Shown here piece by piece: positions 50,656-60,451 of a stretch of DNA of 64,000 bases. The notes under the pieces are model-generated. The model was not told the DNA's origin. It did not search any database and was given only the letters and a program-made list of their open reading frames with translations. The translations under genes and the position numbers were made by a program. Each line of letters opens with the position of its first letter. Within the stretch, counting starts at the first letter, position 1. This stretch comes from Chitinophaga agrisoli (lineage in GTDB: Bacteria; Bacteroidota; Bacteroidia; Chitinophagales; Chitinophagaceae), in assembly GCF_008386695.1 (NCBI RefSeq), contig NZ_VUOC01000001.1:1338347-1402346 (forward strand). The letters run 5' to 3'.

Positions 50656-53600
50656 ATGCAATTGACGCTTTTTTCCCAAAGCGGGCTGCTATGCCATGCC
50701 TGGGGCAAAAACTTTCCACGATTATTAGTAAAAACGTTACTGATCATGAAATTAACGGTGCTTTTGATGACCATTACCCTGCTGCAGGTACATGCGGCCG
50801 GGTATGCACAAACAGTTACCCTTTCGCAACGTAACATTTCCCTTGACAAGGTTTTTAAAGAGATCAGGAAGCAAACAGGGTACGCCTTCCTCTATACGGA
50901 CGAGCAGCTGCTGCAAGGCCGTAAAGTAAGCCTGGACCTGAAAGGCGTGCCCCTGCAACAGGCGCTGGACGCCTGCTTCCAGGATCAGCCGCTTACCTAT
51001 ACTATCACAGATAAAATGATCATCGTTAAACGGAAACCTGCCTTGCCAGCGCCCGTCAACACACCGCCGGAACGGGAAATAAAGGGAAAGATCGTGAACG
51101 AAAAAGGGGAGCCCCTGCCCGGGGTGACCGTGCAGGTAAAAGGCACGGCCAGGGGCGTGGTGACCAACGGCAACGGCGAGTATACCATTACCGTACCGGA
51201 TGACAATGCGGTGCTGGTAGTTTCATCCATCGGCTATAATAAAGAGGAAATATTGGTGGGCGGAAAAACAGAACTGCCGGTTACCCTGCAGTCCGCCGCC
51301 TCCAATATGAACGAGCTGGTGGTAGTGGGCTATGGAGAACAAAAAAGAGGCTCCCTCACCAACTCCATTACCACCGTATCTGCCAAAGCGTTTAAAGACC
51401 AGCCGGTGAACCGGCTGGACCAGGTACTGCAGGGCCGCGCTGCCGGCGTACAGGTAACCAATGCGGCCGGCTCTCCCGGCGGCAGCGTTAGGATCCGTAT
51501 CCGTGGCGCCAACTCCATCAACGGGGATAACAGTCCGCTCTACGTAGTAGACGGTTTTGTAGGGGCAGAGTTCTTCTCCATCAACCCGGATGATATCGAG
51601 TCCGTACAGGTGCTTAAAGATGCTTCTGCTACCGCTATTTATGGCAGCCGCGGTTCCAATGGGGTAATTATCGTTACCACTAAAAAAGGCAGCAAGGGTG
51701 GCCTGAAAGTGAATTTCACCAGCCGCTTCTCTTCTTCACAGGTCATCAAAAAACTGGACCTGCTTAATGCCGGCGATTTTGCAGAAACCGCCAACGCGCA
51801 TGCGGAAGCTGTAGGCACCACCAAACCTTTTACGGATCAGCAGGTGGCAGACTATCGCGCCAAAGGCGGCACCAATTGGCAGGATGAGATCTTCCGCACC
51901 GCGCCCAGCCAGGAATACCTGCTTAGCCTTTCCGGTGGCAGTGATAAAGCAGGTTATTTTATTTCCGGCAACTACCTGGATCAGGATGGGGTGATCAATA
52001 ATTCATTCTACAAACGCTATACCCTCCGTTCCAACATCAACGCCAACCTCTCCAGCAGGGTGTCTGCTTTCCTGAACATTACCGGCTCCTACAGCGAAGC
52101 GCAGAATGTGGATATCCCGGCAGATGGGCCCAGCAGCCCTCTGGCGCAGGCTATCACCTGGTCGCCTACCACCCCGGTGTACCAGGCCGATGGTAAGTTT
52201 ACCACCAAAGATCCCGTAGGCTCCCTGTCCTTTAATCCGCTGGCGCTGACCACAGACCGCCTGGCGGTAACAGACCGTATGCTGGCCAACATGATTGGCG
52301 GCTTCCGCTTTGAGCTCTTGCCTGGCTTAAGCTTTAACCTGCAATACGGCGCTAACTACCTGGGTTACGATAACAAAAGTTTTGCCGGTAAGGTCACCAA
52401 CTCCGGTAGCGCTACCAGCAGCCTGCGCTCCAATAAAGAGATCCGTTTGCAGAACACCAACACGCTCAACTACCGCAAGGTGTTTAACAATGTGCACAGC
52501 CTGGATATAACGGCCGTTACAGAATACCAGCAATCTACCTACGATTATGTATCTGCCGGCGCATCCAACCTGGTGTACGAAAACTTTATGTGGAATAACC
52601 TTACGCAAGGCACGGCAGGCAGCCCTTCATCAGGCTATTCCAAATGGGCGCTGTTTTCCCTGGTTGGCCGTGTAAACTATGGCTACGCCGATAAGTACCT
52701 CGTATCAGCCGCCCTCCGGCGCGATGGTTCCTCCAAATTTGCAGGCAGCAATAAGTACAGCTATTTCCCTTCCGTATCTGCGGGATGGGTAGTATCTAAT
52801 GAGCCGTTTATGCAGGAGGTACCGGTGCTTAGCTTATTAAAACTGCGTGCCAGCTGGGGCTTAACCGGTAACCAGGCCGTGAATCCGTACAGCACCTTCT
52901 CTTCTTACTCCAACAGGATCGCTTCTTATAATAATTCCACTTTCCTGAACGGCATCATCCTGGGTAACATCGGCAACCCGGACCTGAAATGGGAAACCAC
53001 AGAGCAGAAGAACGCAGGGCTGGATATCGGCTTATTTAACAACCGTATCTCTATCGCCGCAGACTACTTCATAAAAGACACCCGCGATCTGCTGCTCACA
53101 GAAACGCTGCCCCTCTACCTTGGCGGCAACAGTATCACCCGTAATGTGGGCAACGTACAGAATAAAGGCTGGGAGTTTTCCATTGAAGGAGATATGATCA
53201 AAAAAGGCGCTTTCGCCTGGAACACTGCCTTCAACGTGTCCTTTATCAAAAACAACGTACAATACATTGGGGAAGATAAAACGATGATCTTCGATCCCAA
53301 CACCCGTAAAATAGGCGGTGGTATGTCGCCGCAGTCAGAGTTTGTGGTAATGCCCGGCCAGCCGCTGGGCGCTATCTGGGGCCTTACCTACCTGGGCACC
53401 TGGAAACCCGGCGATGCTAAAGCAGCGGAATTTGCCGCCAAACCTGGCGATGCCCGCTACAAAGACCTGAACGGCGATGGCGCTATCGATGCCAGCGACT
53501 ATGGCGTAATAGGCACCGGCATACCGCGTACCTCCCTGGGCTGGAGCAACACGGTCACCTACAAAGCCTTTACCCTTAACATCCTGTTCCTGGGCCTGTT

Positions 53601-54018
53601 TGGGTTTGATAAACTGAACTATAACAAAGCTGCAGCCATGTACTATGGCGGCGATGCGCGCGAAGCTACCCTGGTGGATATCAAAGACCGCTACATACCC
53701 GGCGTGAACGAAACGTCTGATATACCGGCCTTCAGTTCCACCAACAAGAACTTCACGCAAAGCACCCGCTTCCTGGAAAAAGCAGATTTCGTACGCCTCA
53801 AGAACCTGAGCCTGGCATATGATATACCTAAGTCCAAATTGAAGAACGCGCTGGGTATAAAAGTATTTGTAAGCGCTACCAACCTGCTCACCTTCACCGG
53901 TTACAGTGGTATAGATCCGGAGGCAAATTCTGCGGACGGCGATATCCGCCAGGGCATAGACTTTGGCTCTTATCCAAATGCAAAGACCATCACCGGCGGT
54001 GTTACGCTTAGTTTCTAA
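50656..54018 (+). CDS. susC: SusC/RagA family TonB-linked receptor with STN domain (beta-glucan locus)
   Basis: The 1120-residue protein has a long N-terminal extension with a hydrophobic signal (about 31-51, MKLTVLLMTITLLQVHAAGY). An STN signalling domain follows (about 57-125, ISLDKVFKEIRKQTGYAFLY and LQQALDACFQDQPLTYTITD), then a carboxypeptidase-like regulatory domain (about 138-215) and the SusC plug (MNELVVVGYGEQKRGSLTNS, SPLYVVDGFV, KDASATAIYGSRGSNGVI). The large barrel ends NAKTITGGVTLSF. The STN domain contacts the FecR protein encoded upstream, giving ligand-induced release of the ECF sigma factor. Another possible start is the ATG at about codon 31. The SusD gene follows after a few bases. 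Confidence 0.95.
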   Translation: MQLTLFSQSGLLCHAWGKNFPRLLVKTLLIMKLTVLLMTITLLQVHAAGYAQTVTLSQRNISLDKVFKEIRKQTGYAFLYTDEQLLQGRKVSLDLKGVPLQQALDACFQDQPLTYTITDKMIIVKRKPALPAPVNTPPEREIKGKIVNEKGEPLPGVTVQVKGTARGVVTNGNGEYTITVPDDNAVLVVSSIGYNKEEILVGGKTELPVTLQSAASNMNELVVVGYGEQKRGSLTNSITTVSAKAFKDQPVNRLDQVLQGRAAGVQVTNAAGSPGGSVRIRIRGANSINGDNSPLYVVDGFVGAEFFSINPDDIESVQVLKDASATAIYGSRGSNGVIIVTTKKGSKGGLKVNFTSRFSSSQVIKKLDLLNAGDFAETANAHAEAVGTTKPFTDQQVADYRAKGGTNWQDEIFRTAPSQEYLLSLSGGSDKAGYFISGNYLDQDGVINNSFYKRYTLRSNINANLSSRVSAFLNITGSYSEAQNVDIPADGPSSPLAQAITWSPTTPVYQADGKFTTKDPVGSLSFNPLALTTDRLAVTDRMLANMIGGFRFELLPGLSFNLQYGANYLGYDNKSFAGKVTNSGSATSSLRSNKEIRLQNTNTLNYRKVFNNVHSLDITAVTEYQQSTYDYVSAGASNLVYENFMWNNLTQGTAGSPSSGYSKWALFSLVGRVNYGYADKYLVSAALRRDGSSKFAGSNKYSYFPSVSAGWVVSNEPFMQEVPVLSLLKLRASWGLTGNQAVNPYSTFSSYSNRIASYNNSTFLNGIILGNIGNPDLKWETTEQKNAGLDIGLFNNRISIAADYFIKDTRDLLLTETLPLYLGGNSITRNVGNVQNKGWEFSIEGDMIKKGAFAWNTAFNVSFIKNNVQYIGEDKTMIFDPNTRKIGGGMSPQSEFVVMPGQPLGAIWGLTYLGTWKPGDAKAAEFAAKPGDARYKDLNGDGAIDASDYGVIGTGIPRTSLGWSNTVTYKAFTLNILFLGLFGFDKLNYNKAAAMYYGGDAREATLVDIKDRYIPGVNETSDIPAFSSTNKNFTQSTRFLEKADFVRLKNLSLAYDIPKSKLKNALGIKVFVSATNLLTFTGYSGIDPEANSADGDIRQGIDFGSYPNAKTITGGVTLSF

Positions 54019-54030
54019 AATCTCATGCAC

Positions 54031-55497
54031 ATGACCAAACGATTCTACATGAAACGCATATACCTGGCAGCCTGCCTGTTGCTGATGGCCGGCTGCAGTA
54101 AAGAGTTAACGGAAAATCCCCGGGGCCTGGTAGGCGGCGCTGCTGCCCTCAGCAGCCAGGCAGGATTGGAATCCGCCCTTACCGGCGCATACGGCAGCCT
54201 GCTGGTGCCATGGACCAGCGGTTTTACCAGCGTATCGCAGATAGCCATGACCATGGGCGGCGATGATCTGACCACCCATTCTGGCTCCAACAAAGAGGAG
54301 TTCCGCGAATTTGACCTCTTCAACGTATCCTCGCTTAACAGCCGCATTACACCCATCTGGCTGGGCTGTTATAAAACCATACAATCCGCTACGAACATCA
54401 TCAACAATTACGAGGCGGTAGAAGATGGTACAGAAAAAGACATCCATACCATCGTAGGCGAAGCCAGCTTCCTGCGCGCGCTTTGTTACTACTGGCTTAC
54501 ACGGCTCTGGGGCGAGGTGCCTATCATCCCTTCAGAAGTGTATGATCCGGCTTATCTCACGCTCAAAAAAAGCCAGCCTGCGGAAGTATACAAACTCATA
54601 GAAGAAGACCTGAAACGTGCGGAAGAATGGCTGCCGGATACCAAGCGCGATCCGGGAAGGTCCAACAAAGGCGCAGCCAAAGCATTGCTGGCAGATGTGT
54701 ATCTTACAGAAGCCGGCTGGCCGTTGAAAGATCAGTCCAAATACGCCCTGGCTGCCGCTAAGGCCAAAGAGGTGATCGACAATAAGGCCGCATATAAATT
54801 TGATCTTTATCAGGATGGTTTCCTGAAGATCTTTGCCGGAGGCACGGTGGAGGATGTATTTACCCTGTTTACCCGCGGGCAATGGTCTACCTACAACTCC
54901 TTCTACGGCCTCTCTACCATGCCGGAAAATGAAGGCGGCTGGAGTGATTTCTTCCCGGAGCTGAAGTTCTTTAATAACTTCCCCGCCGGCCCCCGTAAAG
55001 ACGCTACCTTCTCTACAGCGTTTGTAGTAGGGGGGGAGACCATTACCTGGCAGCAAACTACCACCAAACATCCCTATTATAAGAAGTTCACTATCCAGCA
55101 ACCCGGCGATAAAGCCGTGTATATGTCCAATAACCCGGTGATCATGATCCGTTATGCGCATGTGCTGCTTATTTATGCGGAAGCGCAGGCACGCGCTGCC
55201 GGTACGCCTAACGCAGATGCATATGCGGCCGTGAATGCGGTACGCGCCCGTGCAGGATTGCCGGACCTGGCGGCTGGTATGTCCGGTCCGGACTTTGCCG
55301 CAGCCGTAGTGCAGGAAAGGGCCTGGGAGTTTGCGGGTGAGTGGAACCGCTGGTTCGACCTGGTACGCCTGGATCAGGTGGCTGCCGCCAACGCAGATAA
55401 AGACCCCGGCGATATGAAGGTCACCACGCCCATCACCCAGGATAAATACTGGATGCCCATACCCGGCGTAGACGCTATCGTCAATCCAAACCTCTGA
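54031..55497 (+). CDS. susD: SusD/RagB family glycan-binding lipoprotein (beta-glucan locus)
   Basis: The 488-residue protein has a lipoprotein signal ending LLMAGC (Cys22 from this start) followed by SKELTE. SusD-type helical segments are visible (VGEASFLRALCYYWLTRLWG near 143-162), and the C-terminal signature VIMIRYAHVLLIYAEAQARA with AWEFAGEWNRWFDLVRLDQV and YWMPIPGVDA is complete. ATG codons at 54025, 54031 and 54049 are all possible; each keeps the signal peptide. It pairs with the STN-SusC receptor immediately upstream and should capture beta-glucan fragments at the cell surface. Confidence 0.93.
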   Translation: MTKRFYMKRIYLAACLLLMAGCSKELTENPRGLVGGAAALSSQAGLESALTGAYGSLLVPWTSGFTSVSQIAMTMGGDDLTTHSGSNKEEFREFDLFNVSSLNSRITPIWLGCYKTIQSATNIINNYEAVEDGTEKDIHTIVGEASFLRALCYYWLTRLWGEVPIIPSEVYDPAYLTLKKSQPAEVYKLIEEDLKRAEEWLPDTKRDPGRSNKGAAKALLADVYLTEAGWPLKDQSKYALAAAKAKEVIDNKAAYKFDLYQDGFLKIFAGGTVEDVFTLFTRGQWSTYNSFYGLSTMPENEGGWSDFFPELKFFNNFPAGPRKDATFSTAFVVGGETITWQQTTTKHPYYKKFTIQQPGDKAVYMSNNPVIMIRYAHVLLIYAEAQARAAGTPNADAYAAVNAVRARAGLPDLAAGMSGPDFAAAVVQERAWEFAGEWNRWFDLVRLDQVAAANADKDPGDMKVTTPITQDKYWMPIPGVDAIVNPNL

Positions 55498-55611
55498 CCA
55501 ATAATACAGCCAATGATCCTATAGCCTGAAACTTTTCCCATGTAAGATCAGAAAACCCGGGCCAGCGCGATAAACCACCGTGCTGGCCCATTAATCCAAA
55601 AATGAAACGTT

Positions 55612-58600
55612 ATGAGAAACAGTTCAACACTCTTTGTGTTGCTCCTGGGTTTGCTATGCTGTGGCAGGCTCCAGGCGCAATTCCTTTTATTAGATGATTT
55701 TGAAGGCCACGGCCCCGCCTCCGGCAAATGGGACTATTACGCCGGCGCCACCACTACCGGCAAGGTCCAGTTTGGCGTCCCTAATCCCAGCATCTCCGGC
55801 GTAAACACCAGCCCCCTGGTAGCCAAATTCATTAAAGACACTACCTGCTTCGAGTACATGACCGCAGGCTGCACCCTCACAGATTCCTTTGATCTCTCCG
55901 GCAACAGCGTATTCAAAATGATGGTATACGCCACTACAAAAGATGAGATCATGTTTAAGCTGCAGCACAACAACGACTACGGAAAAGCGGTGTACTTCAC
56001 CTACAAGGTCAGCCAGATCAATCACTGGGAAGAAGCCTCCTTTAACTTCCAGAGCGTAAAGAACAGAACAGATTTTAACCGCGTGGAAGTGCATTACATT
56101 GATGGCCGCAAAGCCAATGGCACCCTCTATTTCGACCTGGTACAAGCCCCTAACGCTACTGCGGTGAACCTGAAGGACACCAGCATTGCCATGGGCCACG
56201 AGAACGGCGCCACGCTTACCGCCTCCCTGCGTAATGGCGTATACAGCTCCGTTTTAACAGCTTCTAACTGGGTGGCTGATAATCTGCCGCCAGGCGTAAG
56301 CATCGGCAACGTAACACGCGTAAATGATACCACCGCCCGTATTACGCTTAGTGGCAACTCAGCGGCTAATTACTCCCGCGCTACGCTTAAACTGTCTGTA
56401 TCTGGCCAGGAACTGGTCAATGCCAACGTGAACGCCTATGTAGTAAAAGGCAACGTGGTGTTTGAAGGCAACCCCAACTGGACCATGATCTTTAATGATG
56501 AATTCAGCACAGATGGCGTGCCCGATGCTACCAAATGGAAAATAGACCCGCAGCCCAAAGGCTGGATCAACGGAGAGCAGGAGGTGTATACAGATGCTAC
56601 GCATGATAACGCCCGCGTAAAGAATGGTAATCTCATCATCAAAGGCAAAAAGGATTTCCCCACCGGCAACCCCAATGAGCCCTGGTCATCTGCCCGCCTC
56701 ATTACCCAGGGCAAAATGGATTTCCTCTATGGTAAGGTAGATGTGAGGGCTAAGCTGCCCCGCGCCCGCGGCTCCTGGCCCGCTATCTGGCTCATGCCCA
56801 CCAGCAGCGCATATGGTGGCTGGCCAGCTAGCGGTGAGCTGGATGTGATGGAGCATGTAGGCAATAACTTCGGTACCGTACTTTCCACCGTACATACCCA
56901 AAGCCACAACTGGACCAACGGTGGCCAGATCTCCGCCAACAAGCGCCTCATGGATGCAGACACCGTATTCCATACCTATAGCATGGAATGGACCGCAGAC
57001 TCTATCAGCTTCACCTATGACACCATACATGTGCTCACATACGCCAATCCACATACAGACTGGAAAGACTGGCCCTTTGACCAGAAATTCTTCCTGATCC
57101 TGAATGTGGCCATCGGCGGCGGTATGGGTGGCAACATCGTAGAAGCAGACTGGCCGGATAGCATGACGGTGGATTATGTGCGCATCTACCAGAAAGGCCT
57201 GGGCACGCCCGTAGTGGATACCGTAATGGTAACACCGGCAGATATCACCTTCCTGGCAGGTAAAACCCAGCAATACACCGCTAAGGTGCTGGATCAGAAT
57301 GACCAGGTGATGACCGCTACGCCCGTATGGAGCATTACCGGCGCTGGCAACAGCATTACGGCTGGCGGCCTGGCTACGCTGAATGTATCCGGTACGGTTA
57401 CCGCTACTGTTACGGTAGATAGCGTTACAAAATCAGGAACGGCCAACGTTACCCTTCGCCCCACCAACTACAAACCTATTCCCGTTAAAATAGAGGCAGA
57501 GAATTTTGATAACGGCAACGCCTGTTGTACAGAGCCTGCTGCTGATACAGGCGGCGGCCTGGATGTTAGCTACATTGGCGCCGGCACGTGGTTTGAATAC
57601 GATATTGACGTACCGGACAGTAACGAATACCGCATACAGTTCCGCGTAGCAGTAAACGGCGCTTCCAGCCTTAACATACAGCTGGATACCACCATCCTGC
57701 AAACAGTAAGCCTCCCTGCAAGCGGCGGCTGGCAAAAATGGGTCACTGTTACCTCCGCGCCTATCCGGCTGCTACCCGGACAAAAGACCATCCGCATCAC
57801 CGCCAATAAAGATGGCTTTAACTTTAACTGGCTGCGGTTTATCCGCGCGGATTCCATTTCGCTGGCGCGTATGGTGGTAAAACCGGATACCGTAACCATG
57901 AATACTGGCCAAACCAAACAATTCACCGTAACCGGCTACGGCCAGGATAGCAGCATCTATGCGGTAACGCCCGTATGGTCTGTATCCGGCGGCGGTAGTA
58001 CCATCAATGCCAATGGCCTTTTCACCGGCTCCGCCAATGGTACTTATACCGTAAGGGCCACCCAGGGCAGCATAAGCGATACGGCCATAGCCACCGTAAT
58101 ACCGGTACCGGTACTAACCCGGATCGTATTAACGCCGGATAGCATTACGGTGCCGCTGGGCGCTTCCCAGCAGTTTACCGCTACCGGCTATGATCAGCGC
58201 GACAGTGTATTTGCCTTTACCCCCGCCTGGTCCGTGACCGGCACGGGTAACAGTATCAGCAACACCGGTGTTTTCACCGCCGGCAGCACCGCGGGCAATT
58301 ATGTGATCACCGTTTCCAGCGGCAGTTTGTCTGCTACCGCGGATGTAACAACAGGTTACACCTGTACCGTGAATTACAAATATGAAGCGGAAAGTGCCTC
58401 CAACCGCGCCACGGGTCCTTACCTGCAGGCCTGTACAGATATTGGCGGCGGCCAGAACTTCACCAACCTGCATGTAAATGACTGGTTTGCCTACAGCACC
58501 TTAAACGTGCCCGTAGCCGGCAGGTACAAGGTCAGCGTACGGGTATCCACCACAGCGCCCGCACAGATCTGGGTAGGGCATAGCGGATTTAACTTTGGTA

Positions 58601-59046
58601 CTATTGATGTGCCCAACACCGGCGGCGCCTGGCAAACCATTACAGATACCATGACATTGCCGGCGCTCACCTACACAGGCTTACACGTAGCAACCGGCAC
58701 GTTTAAGTATAACTGGTTCAGTATCGATAACTGCGCCGTGGATACAAGTGGCGCCTCCTCCGCTGCCAGGATGGTATACACAAAGCTGCCGCCTGCCACA
58801 ACAGCAGCAAAGGCGGCTATCCTGTATCCCAACCCCACCACCGGCCGGCTGGTGATATCGCTAAAAGCAGCGGTATATAGAACGCTGACCGTGCTGGATA
58901 TGCGGGGCAATGTAGTAAGGCAATGGAACCTGCGCGAAGGAGAGACACTGATCAATAGGGATATCAGTTCCCTTGTAGGCGGTACCTACATTATAAAGCT
59001 GGAAAACGCACAGCAAACAACAACATTCAGGGTGGTTAAGCTTTGA
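55612..59046 (+). CDS. Multidomain GH16 beta-1,3-glucanase (laminarinase-like) with CBM6-type modules and T9SS tail
   Basis: The 1144-residue protein has a signal peptide (1-22, ending LQAQ), a beta-sandwich carbohydrate-binding-like domain (about 25-185) and an Ig-like domain (about 190-280). The GH16 catalytic domain spans about 285-530, with the motif GELDVMEHVG holding nucleophile Glu409 and acid/base Glu414 in the E-x-D-x-x-E form of laminarinases. Then come Ig-like, CBM6-like (about 625-755, KIEAENFDNGNACC), two Ig-like (about 760-920), a second CBM6-like domain (about 925-1045, YKYEAESASNRATG) and a type IX secretion tail (about 1070-1144, ILYPNPTTGRLVI). It is secreted and should cleave beta-1,3-glucan for the adjacent SusC/D pair. 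Confidence 0.9.
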   Translation: MRNSSTLFVLLLGLLCCGRLQAQFLLLDDFEGHGPASGKWDYYAGATTTGKVQFGVPNPSISGVNTSPLVAKFIKDTTCFEYMTAGCTLTDSFDLSGNSVFKMMVYATTKDEIMFKLQHNNDYGKAVYFTYKVSQINHWEEASFNFQSVKNRTDFNRVEVHYIDGRKANGTLYFDLVQAPNATAVNLKDTSIAMGHENGATLTASLRNGVYSSVLTASNWVADNLPPGVSIGNVTRVNDTTARITLSGNSAANYSRATLKLSVSGQELVNANVNAYVVKGNVVFEGNPNWTMIFNDEFSTDGVPDATKWKIDPQPKGWINGEQEVYTDATHDNARVKNGNLIIKGKKDFPTGNPNEPWSSARLITQGKMDFLYGKVDVRAKLPRARGSWPAIWLMPTSSAYGGWPASGELDVMEHVGNNFGTVLSTVHTQSHNWTNGGQISANKRLMDADTVFHTYSMEWTADSISFTYDTIHVLTYANPHTDWKDWPFDQKFFLILNVAIGGGMGGNIVEADWPDSMTVDYVRIYQKGLGTPVVDTVMVTPADITFLAGKTQQYTAKVLDQNDQVMTATPVWSITGAGNSITAGGLATLNVSGTVTATVTVDSVTKSGTANVTLRPTNYKPIPVKIEAENFDNGNACCTEPAADTGGGLDVSYIGAGTWFEYDIDVPDSNEYRIQFRVAVNGASSLNIQLDTTILQTVSLPASGGWQKWVTVTSAPIRLLPGQKTIRITANKDGFNFNWLRFIRADSISLARMVVKPDTVTMNTGQTKQFTVTGYGQDSSIYAVTPVWSVSGGGSTINANGLFTGSANGTYTVRATQGSISDTAIATVIPVPVLTRIVLTPDSITVPLGASQQFTATGYDQRDSVFAFTPAWSVTGTGNSISNTGVFTAGSTAGNYVITVSSGSLSATADVTTGYTCTVNYKYEAESASNRATGPYLQACTDIGGGQNFTNLHVNDWFAYSTLNVPVAGRYKVSVRVSTTAPAQIWVGHSGFNFGTIDVPNTGGAWQTITDTMTLPALTYTGLHVATGTFKYNWFSIDNCAVDTSGASSAARMVYTKLPPATTAAKAAILYPNPTTGRLVISLKAAVYRTLTVLDMRGNVVRQWNLREGETLINRDISSLVGGTYIIKLENAQQTTTFRVVKL

Positions 59047-59066
59047 GTGGGCGGTTGGTTACAAAC

Positions 59067-59100
59067 AAAAAAGAGGCGCTGGTATCAGCGCCTCTTTTTT
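59067..59100. terminator. Bidirectional terminator at the end of the beta-glucan locus
   Basis: AAAAAAGAGGCGCTG pairs perfectly with CAGCGCCTCTTTTTT around a 4-base loop. It can serve both the GH16 gene and the convergent gene at 59121. Confidence 0.95.
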
Positions 59101-59120
59101 GTGGAACAAAGCCGGCTTAA

Positions 59121-59414
59121 TCACCAGGTCTTATATATCTCCCGGCTGCCGGTCAGATACAGTTCATGATAACCTTTCATTTTTTCGGCCATCTTCTTAT
59201 TTTCTTCCGTTTCCTCTTTCATTTTTTCCCAGCTTTGGTCAAAAGCAGTGAGGCTCTCAAACTGGGTTACACATACGACCTTATTGTATTGGCCGCTCAT
59301 GTCCGTCATAATGTTTACAAATTCTTTTTGGCCGGACATTACCTCCTTAAACAGTTTAGCCAGCTTAGAGGCATTACCGGGTTTGCAGATAAAGATGTCA
59401 TGTATAATGATCAT
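59121..59414 (-). CDS. Small dimeric alpha-beta-barrel-like hypothetical protein
   Basis: The product of about 97 residues (MIIIHDIFICKPGNASKLAK, then LFKEVMSGQKEF, VVCVTQFESLTAFDQSWEKM, a highly charged helix with KEETEENKKMAEKMK, and LTGSREIYKTW) has the strand-helix-strand pattern of a ferredoxin-like NIPSNAP/ABM-type domain. I do not recognise an exact family. The start may be this ATG or the one 6 bases upstream. It shares a bidirectional terminator with the GH16 gene. Confidence 0.6.
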   Translation of the reverse strand: MIIIHDIFICKPGNASKLAKLFKEVMSGQKEFVNIMTDMSGQYNKVVCVTQFESLTAFDQSWEKMKEETEENKKMAEKMKGYHELYLTGSREIYKTW

Positions 59415-59616
59415 AACCATGGATTTTACTGAATTTACGGAATTTTATGCAGGCGGTAAACCTGATAAGTTCAGTAACAGTGATTTAACCCGCTGTGGGC
59501 CATTTGCGGCTAATAAAAATGTGGCGGGACGATGCCGGAATCTAGTCAATTCCATAAACGAAAAATAAAATAAAGTTCACTGCAGCATTGAAAGCAAGTC
59601 CTATATTTAACACACT

Positions 59617-60375
59617 ATGAGAAAAAAAACATCCCTTATACTTACCATCCCGGAACCATGTATGCAATCATGGAATGAAATGTCACCGGCCGGCAATGGC
59701 CGCTTCTGCGCACATTGTCAAAAGAAAGTAGTAGACTTATCCCTGATGTCAGATAACGCGGTCTTTAACATCCTCAACAATGGAACCGGTCTTTGCGGGC
59801 GTGTCAGCAGCGCACAACTCAATCGTGAACTGGTAGCCTCCGCGCCGCCAAAACGTGCCTTCCTCCCCGCAGCATTGCTGGCTTCCTTTATAGCAGCCGT
59901 TACGCCGGGTAGCAGTAAGGCCGGGCAACCAGTTGCAACTACGGAACAAACACCAGACACAAAAAAAGACAAGGCGGTTTTGATGCGGGCCTATGAAGGA
60001 AAGGTCGTTAACAGTAATACCAAGGTGGGCATTCCCGGTGTAACCGTTGTCCTGAAGGATTCAAGCATCATTGGAGCATCTACGGACGCCAATGGAAACT
60101 TCCGTATCAACATACCGGCTAAGTTTTTTAAGTCAGGGTTTACCCTCTCCGTCCATTGTATTGGTTATGAAACAACGGAGCTGCGCCTTGACGACACGTT
60201 TATACCTGAGTTTGTTACCATAGATCTTTACCAGGCTACTGTTGGCCTAAGCGAAGTAGAGATTGCCGCTTCCGGCGTAAAACATATACAGTCTTATGTA
60301 GGAGCACTGATGGTCCAAAGCGGTCACAAGCCATTTTTCCATTGGCTAAAACATCCCTTTAGAAAATGCCGTTGA
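59617..60375 (+). CDS. Protein with N-terminal cysteine-rich (zinc-ribbon-like) domain and carboxypeptidase-like regulatory domain
   Basis: The 252-residue protein starts with a cysteine-rich module (IPEPCMQSWNEMSP, GRFCAHCQKKVVDLSLMSD, GTGLCGRVSSAQLNREL), with Cys15, Cys31, Cys34 and Cys60 as likely zinc ligands. A membrane-spanning segment follows (about 80-97, FLPAALLASFIAAVTPGS), then a carboxypeptidase-like regulatory domain (about 125-215, YEGKVVNSNTKVGIPGVTVV). This architecture recurs in Bacteroidota; the cytoplasmic cysteine module and the external Ig-like domain suggest a membrane-linked accessory protein, but no function is known. It is monocistronic. Confidence 0.75.
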   Translation: MRKKTSLILTIPEPCMQSWNEMSPAGNGRFCAHCQKKVVDLSLMSDNAVFNILNNGTGLCGRVSSAQLNRELVASAPPKRAFLPAALLASFIAAVTPGSSKAGQPVATTEQTPDTKKDKAVLMRAYEGKVVNSNTKVGIPGVTVVLKDSSIIGASTDANGNFRINIPAKFFKSGFTLSVHCIGYETTELRLDDTFIPEFVTIDLYQATVGLSEVEIAASGVKHIQSYVGALMVQSGHKPFFHWLKHPFRKCR

Positions 60376-60451
60376 GCAAGCGAAGACATACATCGCTGCA
60401 GGAATATTACGCCGCCTGTATTAAATTTACAGCACTAATCTGTGCACGATC

